The translations under genes and the position numbers were made by a program. From Spirochaeta isovalerica (GTDB lineage Bacteria; Spirochaetota; Spirochaetia; DSM-2461): 64,000 bases of DNA. Positions 34,170-43,697 of the stretch are shown here, piece by piece (the stretch's first letter is position 1; each line of letters starts with the position of its first letter). The notes beneath the pieces are model-generated. The model was given only the letters and a program-made list of their open reading frames with translations, made no database searches and was not told the DNA's origin. Location: contig NZ_JACHGJ010000007.1 in assembly GCF_014207565.1 (NCBI RefSeq), forward strand, positions 1 through 64,000, in the 5' to 3' direction.

Positions 34170-36377
34170 ATGGCTCTTATTAAAAGCCTGAGAAAGGCCC
34201 TGACATTAAGTTTTGTTCTCATCTCTCTCCTTCCCGTTGTTTTTTTCGGTGTTTTCTCTCTGCAGATACTGAACCGCAACCTTCAAAGTGAGATAGAAGA
34301 GAAAAATCTTCTCCTCTCCCGGAGTCTTTCCAGAGAAATCGATGTGTTTAAAAGCGAATCCATGGATTTCCTCAAGCTGATCAAAGATCTGACAGAAGAG
34401 AATGAAATTGCATCGGAGAGCGAAACAGATGATTTGCTCCTGTCCATGCTTTCCATTAATAAAAACTTCGATATGATCCAGATAATCAGTGCAGAGGGGC
34501 GTGTCCGACACCTCGCCCCTGTCGATGAAAATATCAGAATGATGAACCTTTCCTATCTGGAAATTTACAAACGAACCGAAGAAACCGGCGAACCATTGTG
34601 GTCGCCTACGTATATTTCCCCTCAGTCAGGCAGCCCGACCGTGATCCTTTCCCTTCCCATGAAGAACGGAATGGTCCTGGGGTATCTGAATCTGGATTAT
34701 CTCAGCCGCATTGTGGAGGCAACCAATATTGCCGGTACGGGATTCGTCGCGGCGACAGACAGAGACGGAACAGTTATAGCCCACAAGAACAGGCAGTTTG
34801 TCAGAGAACGTCAGAAACTGGTCAGCCTTATGCCGGTGAAAAAGGGTATATCAGGAGAAACGGGAACATACCGTTACAGCCATCTGGACCGGGAATATCT
34901 GGGTAGCGTATCCCGCACGGAATCGACAGGATGGATCGTTCTCGTTTCACAGCCGGTCAAAGAAGCTTTCAGTTCCATTTATACCATTATAAATATTGTC
35001 ATATTCGGTTCCTTTCTGGCGTTGGTATTGTCCATTTTAATAGCCTATCTCAGTCTGAAAAGAATTCTCCAGCCTCTGGCCTACCTTAACAACGATTCAA
35101 GATTCGCCGCTGAAGGAGATTATGACCGGCCTTTCCACTCCAGCAAATACAGCGAAATTAATCAGCTGATCAATTCTTTTCAAGTCATGATAGGCGCGGT
35201 AAATCAGAGGGAAATGAAACTTAAGGAGCTGCAATTTTTTCTCAAAGATATAATCAACTCCATGCCTTCCGCTCTCATATGTGTTGATCAGGATCTGAAT
35301 ATTACCCTGCTAAATCGCACAGCAGAAAAAAGACTGTCTGATATGGATGATGATCCCATGGGCAAAAAGATGGGAGTCCTCATACCCCGGCTGAAAGGTG
35401 AAGAATCAGCCATAAAAGAGAGCATAGAGAAGGGGATTCCGAAAGAAATAAGAAAATTACGTCGCGTAGAGAAGAGTCACAGTTATTTTGAAGATATTCT
35501 GGTTTACCCTCTGGTTGATTACGAAGCGGAAGGGGCAGTTATCCGGATAGACGACGTGACAGAAAAAACAAAAATGGAAGAACTGCTGATCCAGAGCGAG
35601 AAAATGCTTTCCATCGGCGGCCTGGCCGCAGGAATGGCCCATGAAATAAACAATCCTCTGGCGGGAATAATGCAAACTGCCAATGTCCTGAATAAAAGAC
35701 TTATCGATAAAGTGGACATCCCCGCCAATAAAAAGATCGCCGATGAACTCGGAATCAATCTGGATGATATGAAGACATTTATGGAACGGAGGGAAATCCC
35801 GCGGATGATAGACTCCATGCTGGATTCAGGCAAGCGTATCTCCTCGATTGTGTCCAACATGCTCAATTTCTCCAGAAAATCCGATTCCCGCAAATCGACG
35901 GTTTCCCTATCGGTACTGATTGATCAAACCATAGAAATCGCCGGAACCGATTACGATATGAAAAAAGAACAGGATTTCAGAAATATCAGAATTATAAGGG
36001 AATTCCAAAGCCCTATGAATCCTGTGGTCTGTGAGTCGTCCAAACTCCAGCAGGTCTTTCTCAACCTTCTGAGAAACGGCGCCCAGGCTATGGAGAAACA
36101 GACAGAGGACCCTCAATTTATCATTCGCATCTATCATGATCAGAAAAATAATATGGCTTGCATTGAAGTGGAAGATAATGGTCCGGGAATGGACGAAGAT
36201 ATTAAAAGCAGAATATTCGAACCTTTTTTTACAACCAAACCACCGGGCATCGGAACCGGATTAGGATTGAGTGTATCCTATTTCATCATACACGAAGAAC
36301 ACCGCGGACAGATGAATGTCGAATCAGCCCCCGGAAAAGGATCCAGGTTTATAATACACCTGCCCTACTCACCTTAA
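34170..36377 (+). CDS. Membrane sensor histidine kinase (Cache, HAMP, PAS)
   Basis: 735 residues. TM1 (~12-32), periplasmic Cache-like region (to ~270; [32 protein letters not shown]), TM2 (~275-297), HAMP, a PAS domain (~355-465), then a kinase core with the phospho-acceptor His about 491 in [11 protein letters not shown]. The segment between H-box and N-box carries a ~40-residue insertion ([20 protein letters not shown]). ATP-binding motifs are [10 protein letters not shown] (N box), [26 protein letters not shown]. No response regulator gene is adjacent. It converges on the binding-protein gene with a 4-base overlap. Confidence 0.93.
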   Translation: MALIKSLRKALTLSFVLISLLPVVFFGVFSLQILNRNLQSEIEEKNLLLSRSLSREIDVFKSESMDFLKLIKDLTEENEIASESETDDLLLSMLSINKNFDMIQIISAEGRVRHLAPVDENIRMMNLSYLEIYKRTEETGEPLWSPTYISPQSGSPTVILSLPMKNGMVLGYLNLDYLSRIVEATNIAGTGFVAATDRDGTVIAHKNRQFVRERQKLVSLMPVKKGISGETGTYRYSHLDREYLGSVSRTESTGWIVLVSQPVKEAFSSIYTIINIVIFGSFLALVLSILIAYLSLKRILQPLAYLNNDSRFAAEGDYDRPFHSSKYSEINQLINSFQVMIGAVNQREMKLKELQFFLKDIINSMPSALICVDQDLNITLLNRTAEKRLSDMDDDPMGKKMGVLIPRLKGEESAIKESIEKGIPKEIRKLRRVEKSHSYFEDILVYPLVDYEAEGAVIRIDDVTEKTKMEELLIQSEKMLSIGGLAAGMAHEINNPLAGIMQTANVLNKRLIDKVDIPANKKIADELGINLDDMKTFMERREIPRMIDSMLDSGKRISSIVSNMLNFSRKSDSRKSTVSLSVLIDQTIEIAGTDYDMKKEQDFRNIRIIREFQSPMNPVVCESSKLQQVFLNLLRNGAQAMEKQTEDPQFIIRIYHDQKNNMACIEVEDNGPGMDEDIKSRIFEPFFTTKPPGIGTGLGLSVSYFIIHEEHRGQMNVESAPGKGSRFIIHLPYSP

Positions 36378-37486
36378 GGATTGATTGTTACAAGTTTTCC
36401 ATCCCTGACCTGAAGATAGAAATACTCTTCCTGCCGGTTTTCACCGAAAGCATCAAAAGTAATATCCTGCTGCAGACCATCAAAACGTCCTGTCGATTTT
36501 AATTCTTCTCTTAATTTGTCTCTATCGGTTGTTTTTTTCAGCAAGTCAATCATAACCAGAGCCGCCTCATAACTATAAATTGATGCCATATCGGGGGCTC
36601 TGTTATATGACTCTTTGAAGGAGTCTACAAAATCACGGTACTTTTCCCCGGAACTGTTTAGATCCCTTGCCTGAGCAAATGTAACTCCGTTTACAGCAGG
36701 TCCTCCCGTCTGGATAAAATCATCTGAATTGGCCCACCCGGTTGAGAGGAGCCCTATCCGGGCATCCCTTTTATCCAGTTGCTGACAGATAAGGGCAGTG
36801 CTGATACTATTGGCGACAAGCAGGAGTCCGTCCGGCTCGGCACTCATTATGGATTCAGCTATTTTACCGTAATCGGGGTTTTCAACTGAATTGAACGGGA
36901 TGGATCTGATAAATGACCGCCCGCTTTTTTTAAGCTCTCCATTGAAATCGCTGTTCCACCTTTCGCTGTATCCCTGATTGGACATATCGTATACACAGAC
37001 CATATTTTTCAGATTGAGATTATCCACAGCATATTTCGCCAGCTTTTCAATTTCCATGGAAGCGAGAGGGGCTATGCGGAAAAAATAGTCATCCTGCCCC
37101 GAAAGCTGATCGGAACTCGCCGTAGGACTGATCATAAGAATTTTCTGCTCATTGATCTGGGGCAGAGCGGCGATACACATGGAACTATGCATATGTCCAA
37201 GAATGGCAACACAACCGGCATCAATTAATTCACGATCACCTTTTACCGCCTGTTCCGCATCTCCCAGATCATCCTTAATAACAAGTTCGACGAGCCGGCC
37301 GTTGATCCCTCCGGCTTCATTAACCTGATCAAAAGCCAATTCTACCGCATCCCGTCCTGCTATTCCCAGAACCGAATTAGGGCCGCTGAGCCAGCTCGTG
37401 AACCCGACCTTAACAGGTTCCTTCTCCCCGCAGGAAATAAGCAGTACCCAGGCTAGCAATAGGACAGAATATCTTAAACTCTTCAT
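36374..37486 (-). CDS. ABC-type branched-chain amino acid binding lipoprotein (orphan)
   Basis: 370 residues. A lipoprotein signal with lipobox LISC (Cys ~19) followed by a Peripla_BP_6 / LivJ-type two-lobed domain: VGFTSWLSGPNSVLGIAGRDAVELAFDQVNEAGGINGR (in parts), AILGHMHSSMCIAALP and ASIYSYEAALVMIDLL. Such proteins bind amino acids, amides or urea outside the cytoplasmic membrane. No permease or ATPase gene is nearby, so it may feed a distant transporter or act as a ligand-binding sensor; it lies tail to tail with a Cache histidine kinase. Strong Shine-Dalgarno (GGGGG). Confidence 0.9.
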   Translation of the reverse strand: MKSLRYSVLLLAWVLLISCGEKEPVKVGFTSWLSGPNSVLGIAGRDAVELAFDQVNEAGGINGRLVELVIKDDLGDAEQAVKGDRELIDAGCVAILGHMHSSMCIAALPQINEQKILMISPTASSDQLSGQDDYFFRIAPLASMEIEKLAKYAVDNLNLKNMVCVYDMSNQGYSERWNSDFNGELKKSGRSFIRSIPFNSVENPDYGKIAESIMSAEPDGLLLVANSISTALICQQLDKRDARIGLLSTGWANSDDFIQTGGPAVNGVTFAQARDLNSSGEKYRDFVDSFKESYNRAPDMASIYSYEAALVMIDLLKKTTDRDKLREELKSTGRFDGLQQDITFDAFGENRQEEYFYLQVRDGKLVTINP

Positions 37487-37609
37487 AGTTACCCCCGCCT
37501 CTTCCTTAAATGATAATGAAACGCAAGCCCCGCTGCAAAAAAAACTAATATAGGCAGCGCTCTTACCGGTTTTTTGGATGAGATTGATGAAAATATGAAA
37601 AAAAGGTAA

Positions 37610-37831
37610 TTACTTGGTGGCCAGGAACTGAGAGATTTCGGAATCGAGGATATCCAGACAAGCCTCAAGCACATCCAGTCTGTCCAGATTCTCATGCTCT
37701 TCCACAATTTCCGGTTCAACAGGCAGCTTGAACTGCCGGTCATCCAGATTCAGGGCGCCGCAATAAGGGCAGAACTGATATTCAGCTTTAAGAGGTTTTT
37801 GACAATGTTTGCAGAACTTCTCCTCTTCCAT
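37610..37831 (-). CDS. Small zinc-ribbon protein
   Basis: 73 residues. A zinc ribbon at the N-terminus, CKHC...CPYC, spaced 13 residues apart, followed by an acidic tail. No function can be assigned. Its promoter puts the start of transcription at the ATG. After the stop a +1-shifted frame encodes a hydrophobic helix with a basic end, so the true product might be longer if the stop is a sequencing or natural frameshift. Confidence 0.65.
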   Translation of the reverse strand: MEEEKFCKHCQKPLKAEYQFCPYCGALNLDDRQFKLPVEPEIVEEHENLDRLDVLEACLDILDSEISQFLATK

Positions 37832-37837
37832 ACCCTT

Positions 37838-37866
37838 ATTATAATCCTATGAAAGATCTAATTCAA
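37838..37866 (-). promoter_or_regulatory. Promoter of the zinc-ribbon gene, leaderless type
   Basis: Minus strand: -35 TTGAAT (37861-37866), spacer of 17, perfect -10 TATAAT (37838-37843), six bases to ATG 37831. Confidence 0.65.
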
Positions 37867-37884
37867 GAAACATAATTTTTTTCT

Positions 37885-38205
37885 TTATACTTTCAGAATT
37901 TCTATCAGTATCTCCAAACGCGACAGGAGCTCAGGGGAAATATCGCTCTCTTTCAGGTAACCGTCGGTCAGAGCTTTGGCGATCGGCATCCCCGGATCGG
38001 AACCGGAGGTGTATTTTCCGCCTTCCATATTGATAAAGTACCACTCTTTGATATGAGAAGCCAGGGTCCGGGAATCGAGGTTCTTTTTTTTCCAGGCGTT
38101 GAACTGCCTGGAAAGATTCCCGAGGCTTTTCTGGAGGCGGTTCTCCTCGGCCTTTTCCTTGAGTACTTCTATCTGCTCAAGCAGTTCATCACTGTATTTT
38201 TCCAT
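37885..38205 (-). CDS. Small helical protein of unknown function
   Basis: 106 residues from ATG 38205; a longer frame that overlaps the phoH gene is rejected because its first 44 residues are an out-of-frame reading of phoH. N-terminal coiled coil (MEKYSDELLEQIEVLKEKAEENRLQ), then FNAWKKKNLDSRTLASHIKEWYFINMEGG and a helical end. No family recognised. It starts 7 bases after phoH and has GTGGGG ahead, so it is in the phoH operon. Confidence 0.7.
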   Translation of the reverse strand: MEKYSDELLEQIEVLKEKAEENRLQKSLGNLSRQFNAWKKKNLDSRTLASHIKEWYFINMEGGKYTSGSDPGMPIAKALTDGYLKESDISPELLSRLEILIEILKV

Positions 38206-38212
38206 TACCCCA

Positions 38213-39550
38213 CTATAAAAGTTCTGTTGCCAGTTCGGCAAGCTTGCTCCTCTCCGATTTGCCCAGGGTGATATGCCCGGCCAGTTCCTGCCCTTTGAAC
38301 GCCTCGACCAGATAGGTGAGCCCGTTGGACTCTTCATCCAGATAAGGGTTGTCGATCTGGTAGGGATCGCCGGTCAGAACCACCTTCGTATCGCTCCCTG
38401 CCCGGCTGACAATGGTTTTCACTTCATGGGGAGAGAGATTCTGGGCTTCATCTATAATGATAAACTGTTTGGGAAGGGTCCTTCCCCTTATATAAGTGAG
38501 CGCTTCCACTTCAATAAGCTTGTTGCTTAACAGATGATCTATGCTCTTCAGATTCTGGGACCGCGAGGATCCGATGATATACTCCAGGTTATCATAAAGA
38601 GGCTGCATCCAATGGGACATTTTATCCTTCTTGGCCCCGGGGAGGTATCCCAGATCCTTCCCCATGGGGATAATAGGCCGGCTGACCAGAACCCTCGTAT
38701 ACTCCTTGTCATCAAGTACCAGTTTAAGACCGGAAGCCAGCGCCAGCAGGGTTTTCCCCGTCCCCGCTTTGCCCACCAGGGTGACACACTGGATATCGGG
38801 ATTGAGGAGAAGCTCGAAAGCCATTCTCTGTTTAACATTCAGGGGAGAAACTCCCAGAACCGGTTCTATGGAGGAAGGAACATGGAAATATTTGTTCGCT
38901 GTTTTATCGAATCGACTCAGGTACACTGTTTTGCCCGATTCTTCTGTGGAAAATTCCGTGAACTGGTTGGCGATGACATCGTTATTGGTACATTCGGCCT
39001 CACCTTTCTCAATCAGTTCCTTTACAAAATCCTCTCCGACCTTCTCCTGACGGTATCCCGCGTAGAGAGTCTGGATACTGACTTTATGCTTCTCGTAATC
39101 AACAGCGTGGACACCCAGAGAAAGAGCTTTAATTCTCGCGTTGATATCCTTGGAAACAAAAAAGACTTTATTGCCCTCCTGTTGAAGATCGAAAGCGCAG
39201 AGAATGATTTTATTGTCCGCTTTCGTCAATGATAGATCAAGATCTTTGAAATCGTGATGAGTCAGCATGACCTGGAGAGTGATATTATCGGATAATTTCA
39301 AGCCGTCCCGCAAATTGCCGTTACAGTTTTTATTCGCGTCATTGAGAAAACGAATGGCATGGCGCGCGCTGCGCCCCCGGTCGGAATGCTCGGTTTTCAG
39401 GTGGTCCAGCTCTTCGAGAACCCATAAAGGTATAACGACATGGCTCTCCTTGAATGATAAAATGGCGTCGGGTTTGTGAATGAGGACATTGGTATCGAGA
39501 ACGAATATCTTTTTATTATTATTGCTGATGTTGTTTTCACTATCTGACAT
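38213..39550 (-). CDS. PIN-PhoH2 family RNA-processing ATPase
   Basis: 445 residues from ATG 39550 (GGGG eight bases ahead); an in-frame ATG at 39574 is possible. An N-terminal PIN nuclease domain (FVLDTNVLIHKPDA with the first acidic residue, EELDHLK and the late aspartates) and a C-terminal PhoH ATPase with LVGKAGTGKTLLA (P-loop ~270), FIIDEAQNLSPHEVKT and VLTGDPYQID. PhoH2 proteins unwind and cleave RNA in vitro, and the YlaK group resembles this one. Cytoplasmic; the target is unknown. It is co-transcribed with the small gene downstream. Confidence 0.92.
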   Translation of the reverse strand: MSDSENNISNNNKKIFVLDTNVLIHKPDAILSFKESHVVIPLWVLEELDHLKTEHSDRGRSARHAIRFLNDANKNCNGNLRDGLKLSDNITLQVMLTHHDFKDLDLSLTKADNKIILCAFDLQQEGNKVFFVSKDINARIKALSLGVHAVDYEKHKVSIQTLYAGYRQEKVGEDFVKELIEKGEAECTNNDVIANQFTEFSTEESGKTVYLSRFDKTANKYFHVPSSIEPVLGVSPLNVKQRMAFELLLNPDIQCVTLVGKAGTGKTLLALASGLKLVLDDKEYTRVLVSRPIIPMGKDLGYLPGAKKDKMSHWMQPLYDNLEYIIGSSRSQNLKSIDHLLSNKLIEVEALTYIRGRTLPKQFIIIDEAQNLSPHEVKTIVSRAGSDTKVVLTGDPYQIDNPYLDEESNGLTYLVEAFKGQELAGHITLGKSERSKLAELATELL

Positions 39551-39642
39551 AAAGCATCCCCTTATATTAATCATTATAAGAGCCTTAAGGGAAAAAACAC
39601 TTAATTTTCCTCTAAAGGGATCATTTTTCCATAAAATATGAG

Positions 39643-39671
39643 TTGCCGCTCACTTTTTACAGGTTTACAAT
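39643..39671 (+). promoter_or_regulatory. Promoter of the MFS carrier gene
   Basis: -35 TTGCCG (39643-39648), spacer of 17, -10 TACAAT (39666-39671). A GGGGG Shine-Dalgarno follows before ATG 39691, so this is a conventional leadered gene. Confidence 0.5.
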
Positions 39672-39690
39672 GGAAACCCGGGGGATCTAA

Positions 39691-40953
39691 ATGGAAAATA
39701 TCAAATTATACCGATACCGGTGGGTTGTTCTGGCAGCGTTTTTTCTTATTACCATGGCTGTGGAAATACAGTGGCTGACATTCGCGCCGATCGCGCGAGC
39801 CGCTCAGTTCCACTACAGATCTCAACTCGTAGAGGGTTCTCTTTTCAATATTGATTTTCTGTCTATGATCTATATGTTTGTTTTTCTCATTCTCTGCATT
39901 CCCGCCTCTTACATAATCGATACGTACGGAATAAAGAAGGGAATCGCTCTCGGTGCCCTTATCGCCGGGGTCAGCGCTCTGGGAAAGGGACTTTTTGCAG
40001 ATAACTTCAAAACCGTCCTGCTTTTTCAGACCGGTCTCGCCATTGCCCAACCCTTTATACTCAATTCGGTGACAGCTGTTACTGTAAGGTGGTTTCCCCT
40101 TAATGAGCGGGGCACGGCAGCCGGTCTGGCTGCGTTGGCCCAGTACCTGGGGATCATTATCGTCATGATCGCCACGCCTTTTATGATCCGCGTGGGATAC
40201 GGAGAAGCCGGAGAGATCGTATCTGTATCGGGAATGAATACCATGCTCCTGATTTACGGGGCGTTCACTTTTGTCTCCGGACTCGCCGCGGCGCTTCTGA
40301 TCAGGGAAAAGCCGCCGACCGCTCCGTCTAATGAAACAATTGAAAAACAGAGCTTTGTCAAAGGTATAAAACGCATATTCGGATTGCGGGACATGCAGCT
40401 TCTCCTGATTCTCTTTTTCATAGGCCTGGGACTGTTTAACGCCGTTTCAACAGTGATCGATTCTATCTGTGCCGCCAAAGGGCTTTCCATGGAACAAAGC
40501 GGCCTGACCGGGGGAATTATGCTGCTGGGAGGAATAATCGGCGCGCTGATAATCCCCGTCCTCTCCGATAAAATGCGCAAAAGAAAGATTTTTCTTCAGA
40601 TATGCATGATAGGTATGCTTCCTTCCGTTGCGGGCCTGGCTTTTTTCACCTCTTTCGCACCTCTGATGGCCAGTTCCTTTTTTCTGGGATTTTTTGTCAT
40701 GAGCGCCGGACCTCTGGGCTTTCAGTATGCTGCGGAAGTCAGTTCTCCCGCTCCGGAATCGACATCGCAGGGAGTCATATTGCTCTCGGGACAGATTTCC
40801 GGCTTGATTTTTGTGGCTCAAATGAATACTGAACAGGGAATAAAACTGTGGATGATGATTTTTGTGGCGCTGACAATTGCAGCTGTTTTTCTCACATCGC
40901 TTCTGAAAGAATCGCCGATGATAGTAACCGAAGCGGAAAAGTATCGATTATGA
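39691..40953 (+). CDS. Major facilitator superfamily transporter, FLVCR-like
   Basis: 420 residues with twelve membrane helices. The helix 2-3 loop has YIIDTYGIKKGI, the helix 4 region AQPFILNSVTAVTVRWFPLNERGTAAGLA (in parts) and the central loop is basic. This pattern fits the FLVCR/MFS subgroup, which in animals carries haem, choline or ethanolamine; bacterial substrates are unknown. It is preceded by a strong Shine-Dalgarno (GGGGG) and converges with the GGDEF gene by a 6-base overlap. Confidence 0.88.
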   Translation: MENIKLYRYRWVVLAAFFLITMAVEIQWLTFAPIARAAQFHYRSQLVEGSLFNIDFLSMIYMFVFLILCIPASYIIDTYGIKKGIALGALIAGVSALGKGLFADNFKTVLLFQTGLAIAQPFILNSVTAVTVRWFPLNERGTAAGLAALAQYLGIIIVMIATPFMIRVGYGEAGEIVSVSGMNTMLLIYGAFTFVSGLAAALLIREKPPTAPSNETIEKQSFVKGIKRIFGLRDMQLLLILFFIGLGLFNAVSTVIDSICAAKGLSMEQSGLTGGIMLLGGIIGALIIPVLSDKMRKRKIFLQICMIGMLPSVAGLAFFTSFAPLMASSFFLGFFVMSAGPLGFQYAAEVSSPAPESTSQGVILLSGQISGLIFVAQMNTEQGIKLWMMIFVALTIAAVFLTSLLKESPMIVTEAEKYRL

Positions 40954-41988
40954 AACGACCCGGATTTTTTCAGAAGAGCTGTTTTCAGGCACTTCAATAC
41001 GGTCGCGCCCTTTCTCCTTTGCCCGGTAGAGAAGCGTGTCGGCTTCTTTGAGCAACCGGTCCACTTCCCCTTCTGCTCCTTTCAGCTTCCCTCCGGTTAC
41101 ACCGCAGCTGAAGGTGGGCCGGATATTACGGCTGTAGGGATAAGAGGCGAAATCAGTACGGACTCTCTCCAGATAATTCAAGGCGCTTCCCGGTTTTGTG
41201 TGGGGAAGCAGAACGACGAATTCCTCACCTCCGTAGCGGCAGATAATATCAAGACTCCGGCAGTTTTCCCGGAGCACAGCCGAAAAGACGCGGAGCACTT
41301 CATCACCGAAATCATGGCCGTAGGTGTCGTTAATGTTTTTGAAGTGATCCAGATCGATCAGGACCAGAGTGCAGTCAAGACCGGTCCGGTTCGAACGGTC
41401 TATCTCTTTTTTCAGTTCCAGCAGAAAACTCCGCCGGTTCAGAAGACCTGTTAGAGCGTCTTCATTGGCCATGCGGAGCAGTTTGTCCTGCTCCCGGACT
41501 ATTTCAGTCAGGTCTTCAATAAAAACCGCATAATGGTTCCTTCTTTCCCCATCGAGCCTTCTGACATGGACTTCGGCGGGAAAATGGGTTCCCATATCGT
41601 TAAAGAAAATCGTTTTGAAGCGGCGGTTGCCCGTAAGGGAACAATCGACGTTGCGGAACAGTGACTTTCCGCAGATATCCTCTCTGGCGTCATAGAACCA
41701 GGACTCCCCTTTCAGGTTCAGATCGACGATAAATCCGTCGCGGTCAATGATGAAGATTCCCTGAGGAGATTGTCGCATCAAAGTCTCCGAAAGGTCTGAG
41801 ACATATCTTCTTCCTTCTCCATTCCGCTTTTGCAGAAGCCGCCCGTTGATTAACCCTCCGGCGATAATAACCGCGGAGACCAACAGATAGACCGGGACCT
41901 CGAGCCCGGGGAAAAAGCAGAGCCCCGCCGCCGCAAATATTATGAGAAGAGATAAATTGGCAATAAAAAGCTTAAGAGAGTCCTTCAT
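40948..41988 (-). CDS. Membrane-bound diguanylate cyclase with PAS domain
   Basis: 346 residues. Two membrane helices (~8-28 and ~31-50) with almost no periplasmic loop, a PAS domain (~65-180) and a GGDEF domain (~180-335) with GGEEF and an RSLD inhibitory site five residues before it. It should make cyclic-di-GMP. Start ATG 41988 lies 67 bases from the divergent ModF-like gene. Confidence 0.92.
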   Translation of the reverse strand: MKDSLKLFIANLSLLIIFAAAGLCFFPGLEVPVYLLVSAVIIAGGLINGRLLQKRNGEGRRYVSDLSETLMRQSPQGIFIIDRDGFIVDLNLKGESWFYDAREDICGKSLFRNVDCSLTGNRRFKTIFFNDMGTHFPAEVHVRRLDGERRNHYAVFIEDLTEIVREQDKLLRMANEDALTGLLNRRSFLLELKKEIDRSNRTGLDCTLVLIDLDHFKNINDTYGHDFGDEVLRVFSAVLRENCRSLDIICRYGGEEFVVLLPHTKPGSALNYLERVRTDFASYPYSRNIRPTFSCGVTGGKLKGAEGEVDRLLKEADTLLYRAKEKGRDRIEVPENSSSEKIRVVS

Positions 41989-42055
41989 CTTTCTCTATTT
42001 TCGGCCGCAGAAAAAAGGATTTGAGAAAAAAAGGAGAATCCTGGAGAATAGAGAT

Positions 42056-43480
42056 GTGAAATCATTAAAACTGACTGACTATAGTGAAGAAATACGGGGA
42101 ATCGTATATCTGAGAAATATTAATCTGGAAATAGAAAAAGGAGCCGACTGGGTCTTTCTCGGTGCCAACGGTTCGGGGAAAAGCCGGTTGGGGCAGCTTA
42201 TAGGCCGCCTCTGGCCGGGTAAATGCGGATACGTCTCTTTTGAAAAGGAGAGAGAGATTATTGACAGGGAGAGAAGGGAGGATGAGAGCGATATCCTCGA
42301 CCGACCCGACCCCGGTCGTTCGGCTTCCCGGTTCATTCTCGAGCGGAACGGCACGGAGCAGGAAATGGCCGGTCTGGCCGAAAGATTCCGGTTTACCGAT
42401 CTGCTGGACAGGGGCTTGAAGTATCTCTCAACGGGAGAACTGAGAAAAGTACTCATTGCGGAAGAGTTGATGAGCCATCCCGACCTGATGATTCTCGATG
42501 AGCCCTATGAAGGGCTTGATGTCGACTCCCGCCATGATCTGTCGCAATTGATAAACCAGCTGATGGAACAGGGGATTCAGATCATCCTGCTTCTCAACCG
42601 ATTCAGTGAAATTCCCGATTCGATTGAGAATCTCGGCTATATGCAGGACAGGACTCTGGTCCTCCGGGGAGACAGGGAATTCATACTCCGGTCGGAGGAG
42701 CTTTGGAGACTCCACCATTTTCAGGGAGAATCGGTACCGCCGCTGCCTTCGACCCCCCGATCGGACGACGGGCTCTACGGCGGTCCGCTGCTGGTTAATA
42801 TGAAAAATATCCGTGTCGCCTATGACGGCAGAGAGGTAATCAAAAACCTCGACTGGACCGTATTGAGGGGGCAGCACTGGAAAATTGTCGGCCCGAACGG
42901 CGTGGGGAAAAGCACTCTTTTAAGTCTGATCACAGGGGATAATCCCCAGGCCTATGCCAATGATATTTCTCTTTTCGGAATGAAAAAAGGAAGCGGTGAG
43001 ACCGTATGGGATATCAAAAAACACATAGGTTACGTCTCTTCATCGCTGCAGAGAGAATATCGTGTACGGACATCGGTCAAACTGGTCATCATTTCGGGAT
43101 TTTACGACTCCATAGGCGTCTATCAGCATTACAGCGAAAGTGAAGCGGGACTGGCGGAGCAATGGCTTAGACTGATAAAAATGGAAAACAAAGCCGACAG
43201 ACCTTTTCAGAGTCTATCCTTCGGAGAACAGCGTCTCGTTCTCATAGCCCGCGCCATGGTGAAACACCCCCCGCTGCTCATTCTCGATGAACCCTGCCAG
43301 GGTCTCGATGAAGTGAACAGATTGATGATCCTCAAGCTCATTGATATCCTGGGTAACAAAGGGGAGACCACCCTTCTCTACGTAACTCATCACAGTGAGG
43401 ACAAAATCCCTTCCATCAGGAGGGAACTGAGAATGGACTATGGGGGAAAAACATTTGAAATTGAACTGAAAGAGAGCTAA
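42056..43480 (+). CDS. modF: ModF-like protein with two fused ABC ATPase domains
   Basis: 474 residues from GTG 42056 (GGAG nine bases ahead); longer frames run into the divergent gene. Two ATPase domains in one chain, no membrane helix: first P-loop GANGSGKS and STGELRK signature with DEPYEG; second P-loop GPNGVGKST, LSFGEQRLVL signature and DEPCQGLD. The second half is close to what I recall of E. coli ModF (SLITGDNPQAYANDISLFG, GSGETVWDIKKHIGYVSSSL in parts). ModF's job is uncertain, and no molybdate transport genes are near. It heads a plus-strand run ending near 44.6 kb. Confidence 0.88.
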   Translation: MKSLKLTDYSEEIRGIVYLRNINLEIEKGADWVFLGANGSGKSRLGQLIGRLWPGKCGYVSFEKEREIIDRERREDESDILDRPDPGRSASRFILERNGTEQEMAGLAERFRFTDLLDRGLKYLSTGELRKVLIAEELMSHPDLMILDEPYEGLDVDSRHDLSQLINQLMEQGIQIILLLNRFSEIPDSIENLGYMQDRTLVLRGDREFILRSEELWRLHHFQGESVPPLPSTPRSDDGLYGGPLLVNMKNIRVAYDGREVIKNLDWTVLRGQHWKIVGPNGVGKSTLLSLITGDNPQAYANDISLFGMKKGSGETVWDIKKHIGYVSSSLQREYRVRTSVKLVIISGFYDSIGVYQHYSESEAGLAEQWLRLIKMENKADRPFQSLSFGEQRLVLIARAMVKHPPLLILDEPCQGLDEVNRLMILKLIDILGNKGETTLLYVTHHSEDKIPSIRRELRMDYGGKTFEIELKES

Positions 43481-43492
43481 GATTAGCTAATT

Positions 43493-43663
43493 ATGAAAGA
43501 GAAAATCGGAGAACAGTACATTCGTCTCGATCTTCTGTCATTCGAACAGGCAGAGATGGTATTGAATTACCAGAAAGACCATAAAGAAATGAAATTCGGC
43601 GACATCGCTGTATATCTCGGTTTCCTCGATAAAGATCAGATCGGAAATTCCATAAAAGAATAA
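43493..43663 (+). CDS. 56-residue protein, resembles a half MshEN/GspE-N module
   Basis: ATG 43493 to TAA 43661-43663, 12 bases after the ModF-like gene. 56 residues with a plausible amphipathic layout: LLSFEQAEMVLNYQKDH, KFGDIAVYLGFLDKDQI. This resembles the 'L...leqAL..Q......lGeiLv..G.i..eqi' repeat of GspE/MshE N-terminal domains, some of which bind cyclic-di-GMP. Codon use matches its neighbours. No Shine-Dalgarno is obvious (TTAGCTAATT), so translation may be coupled to the gene before it. Confidence 0.6.
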   Translation: MKEKIGEQYIRLDLLSFEQAEMVLNYQKDHKEMKFGDIAVYLGFLDKDQIGNSIKE

Positions 43664-43685
43664 GGCGGAGAATCATACTATCCCC

Positions 43686-43691
43686 TATAAT
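43686..43691 (+). promoter_or_regulatory. -10 box before the PanE-like gene, leaderless type
   Basis: A perfect TATAAT ends six bases before ATG 43698. No good -35 is seen 16-18 bases upstream (AGGCGG), and no Shine-Dalgarno is present. Confidence 0.4.
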
Positions 43692-43697
43692 TGCAGT

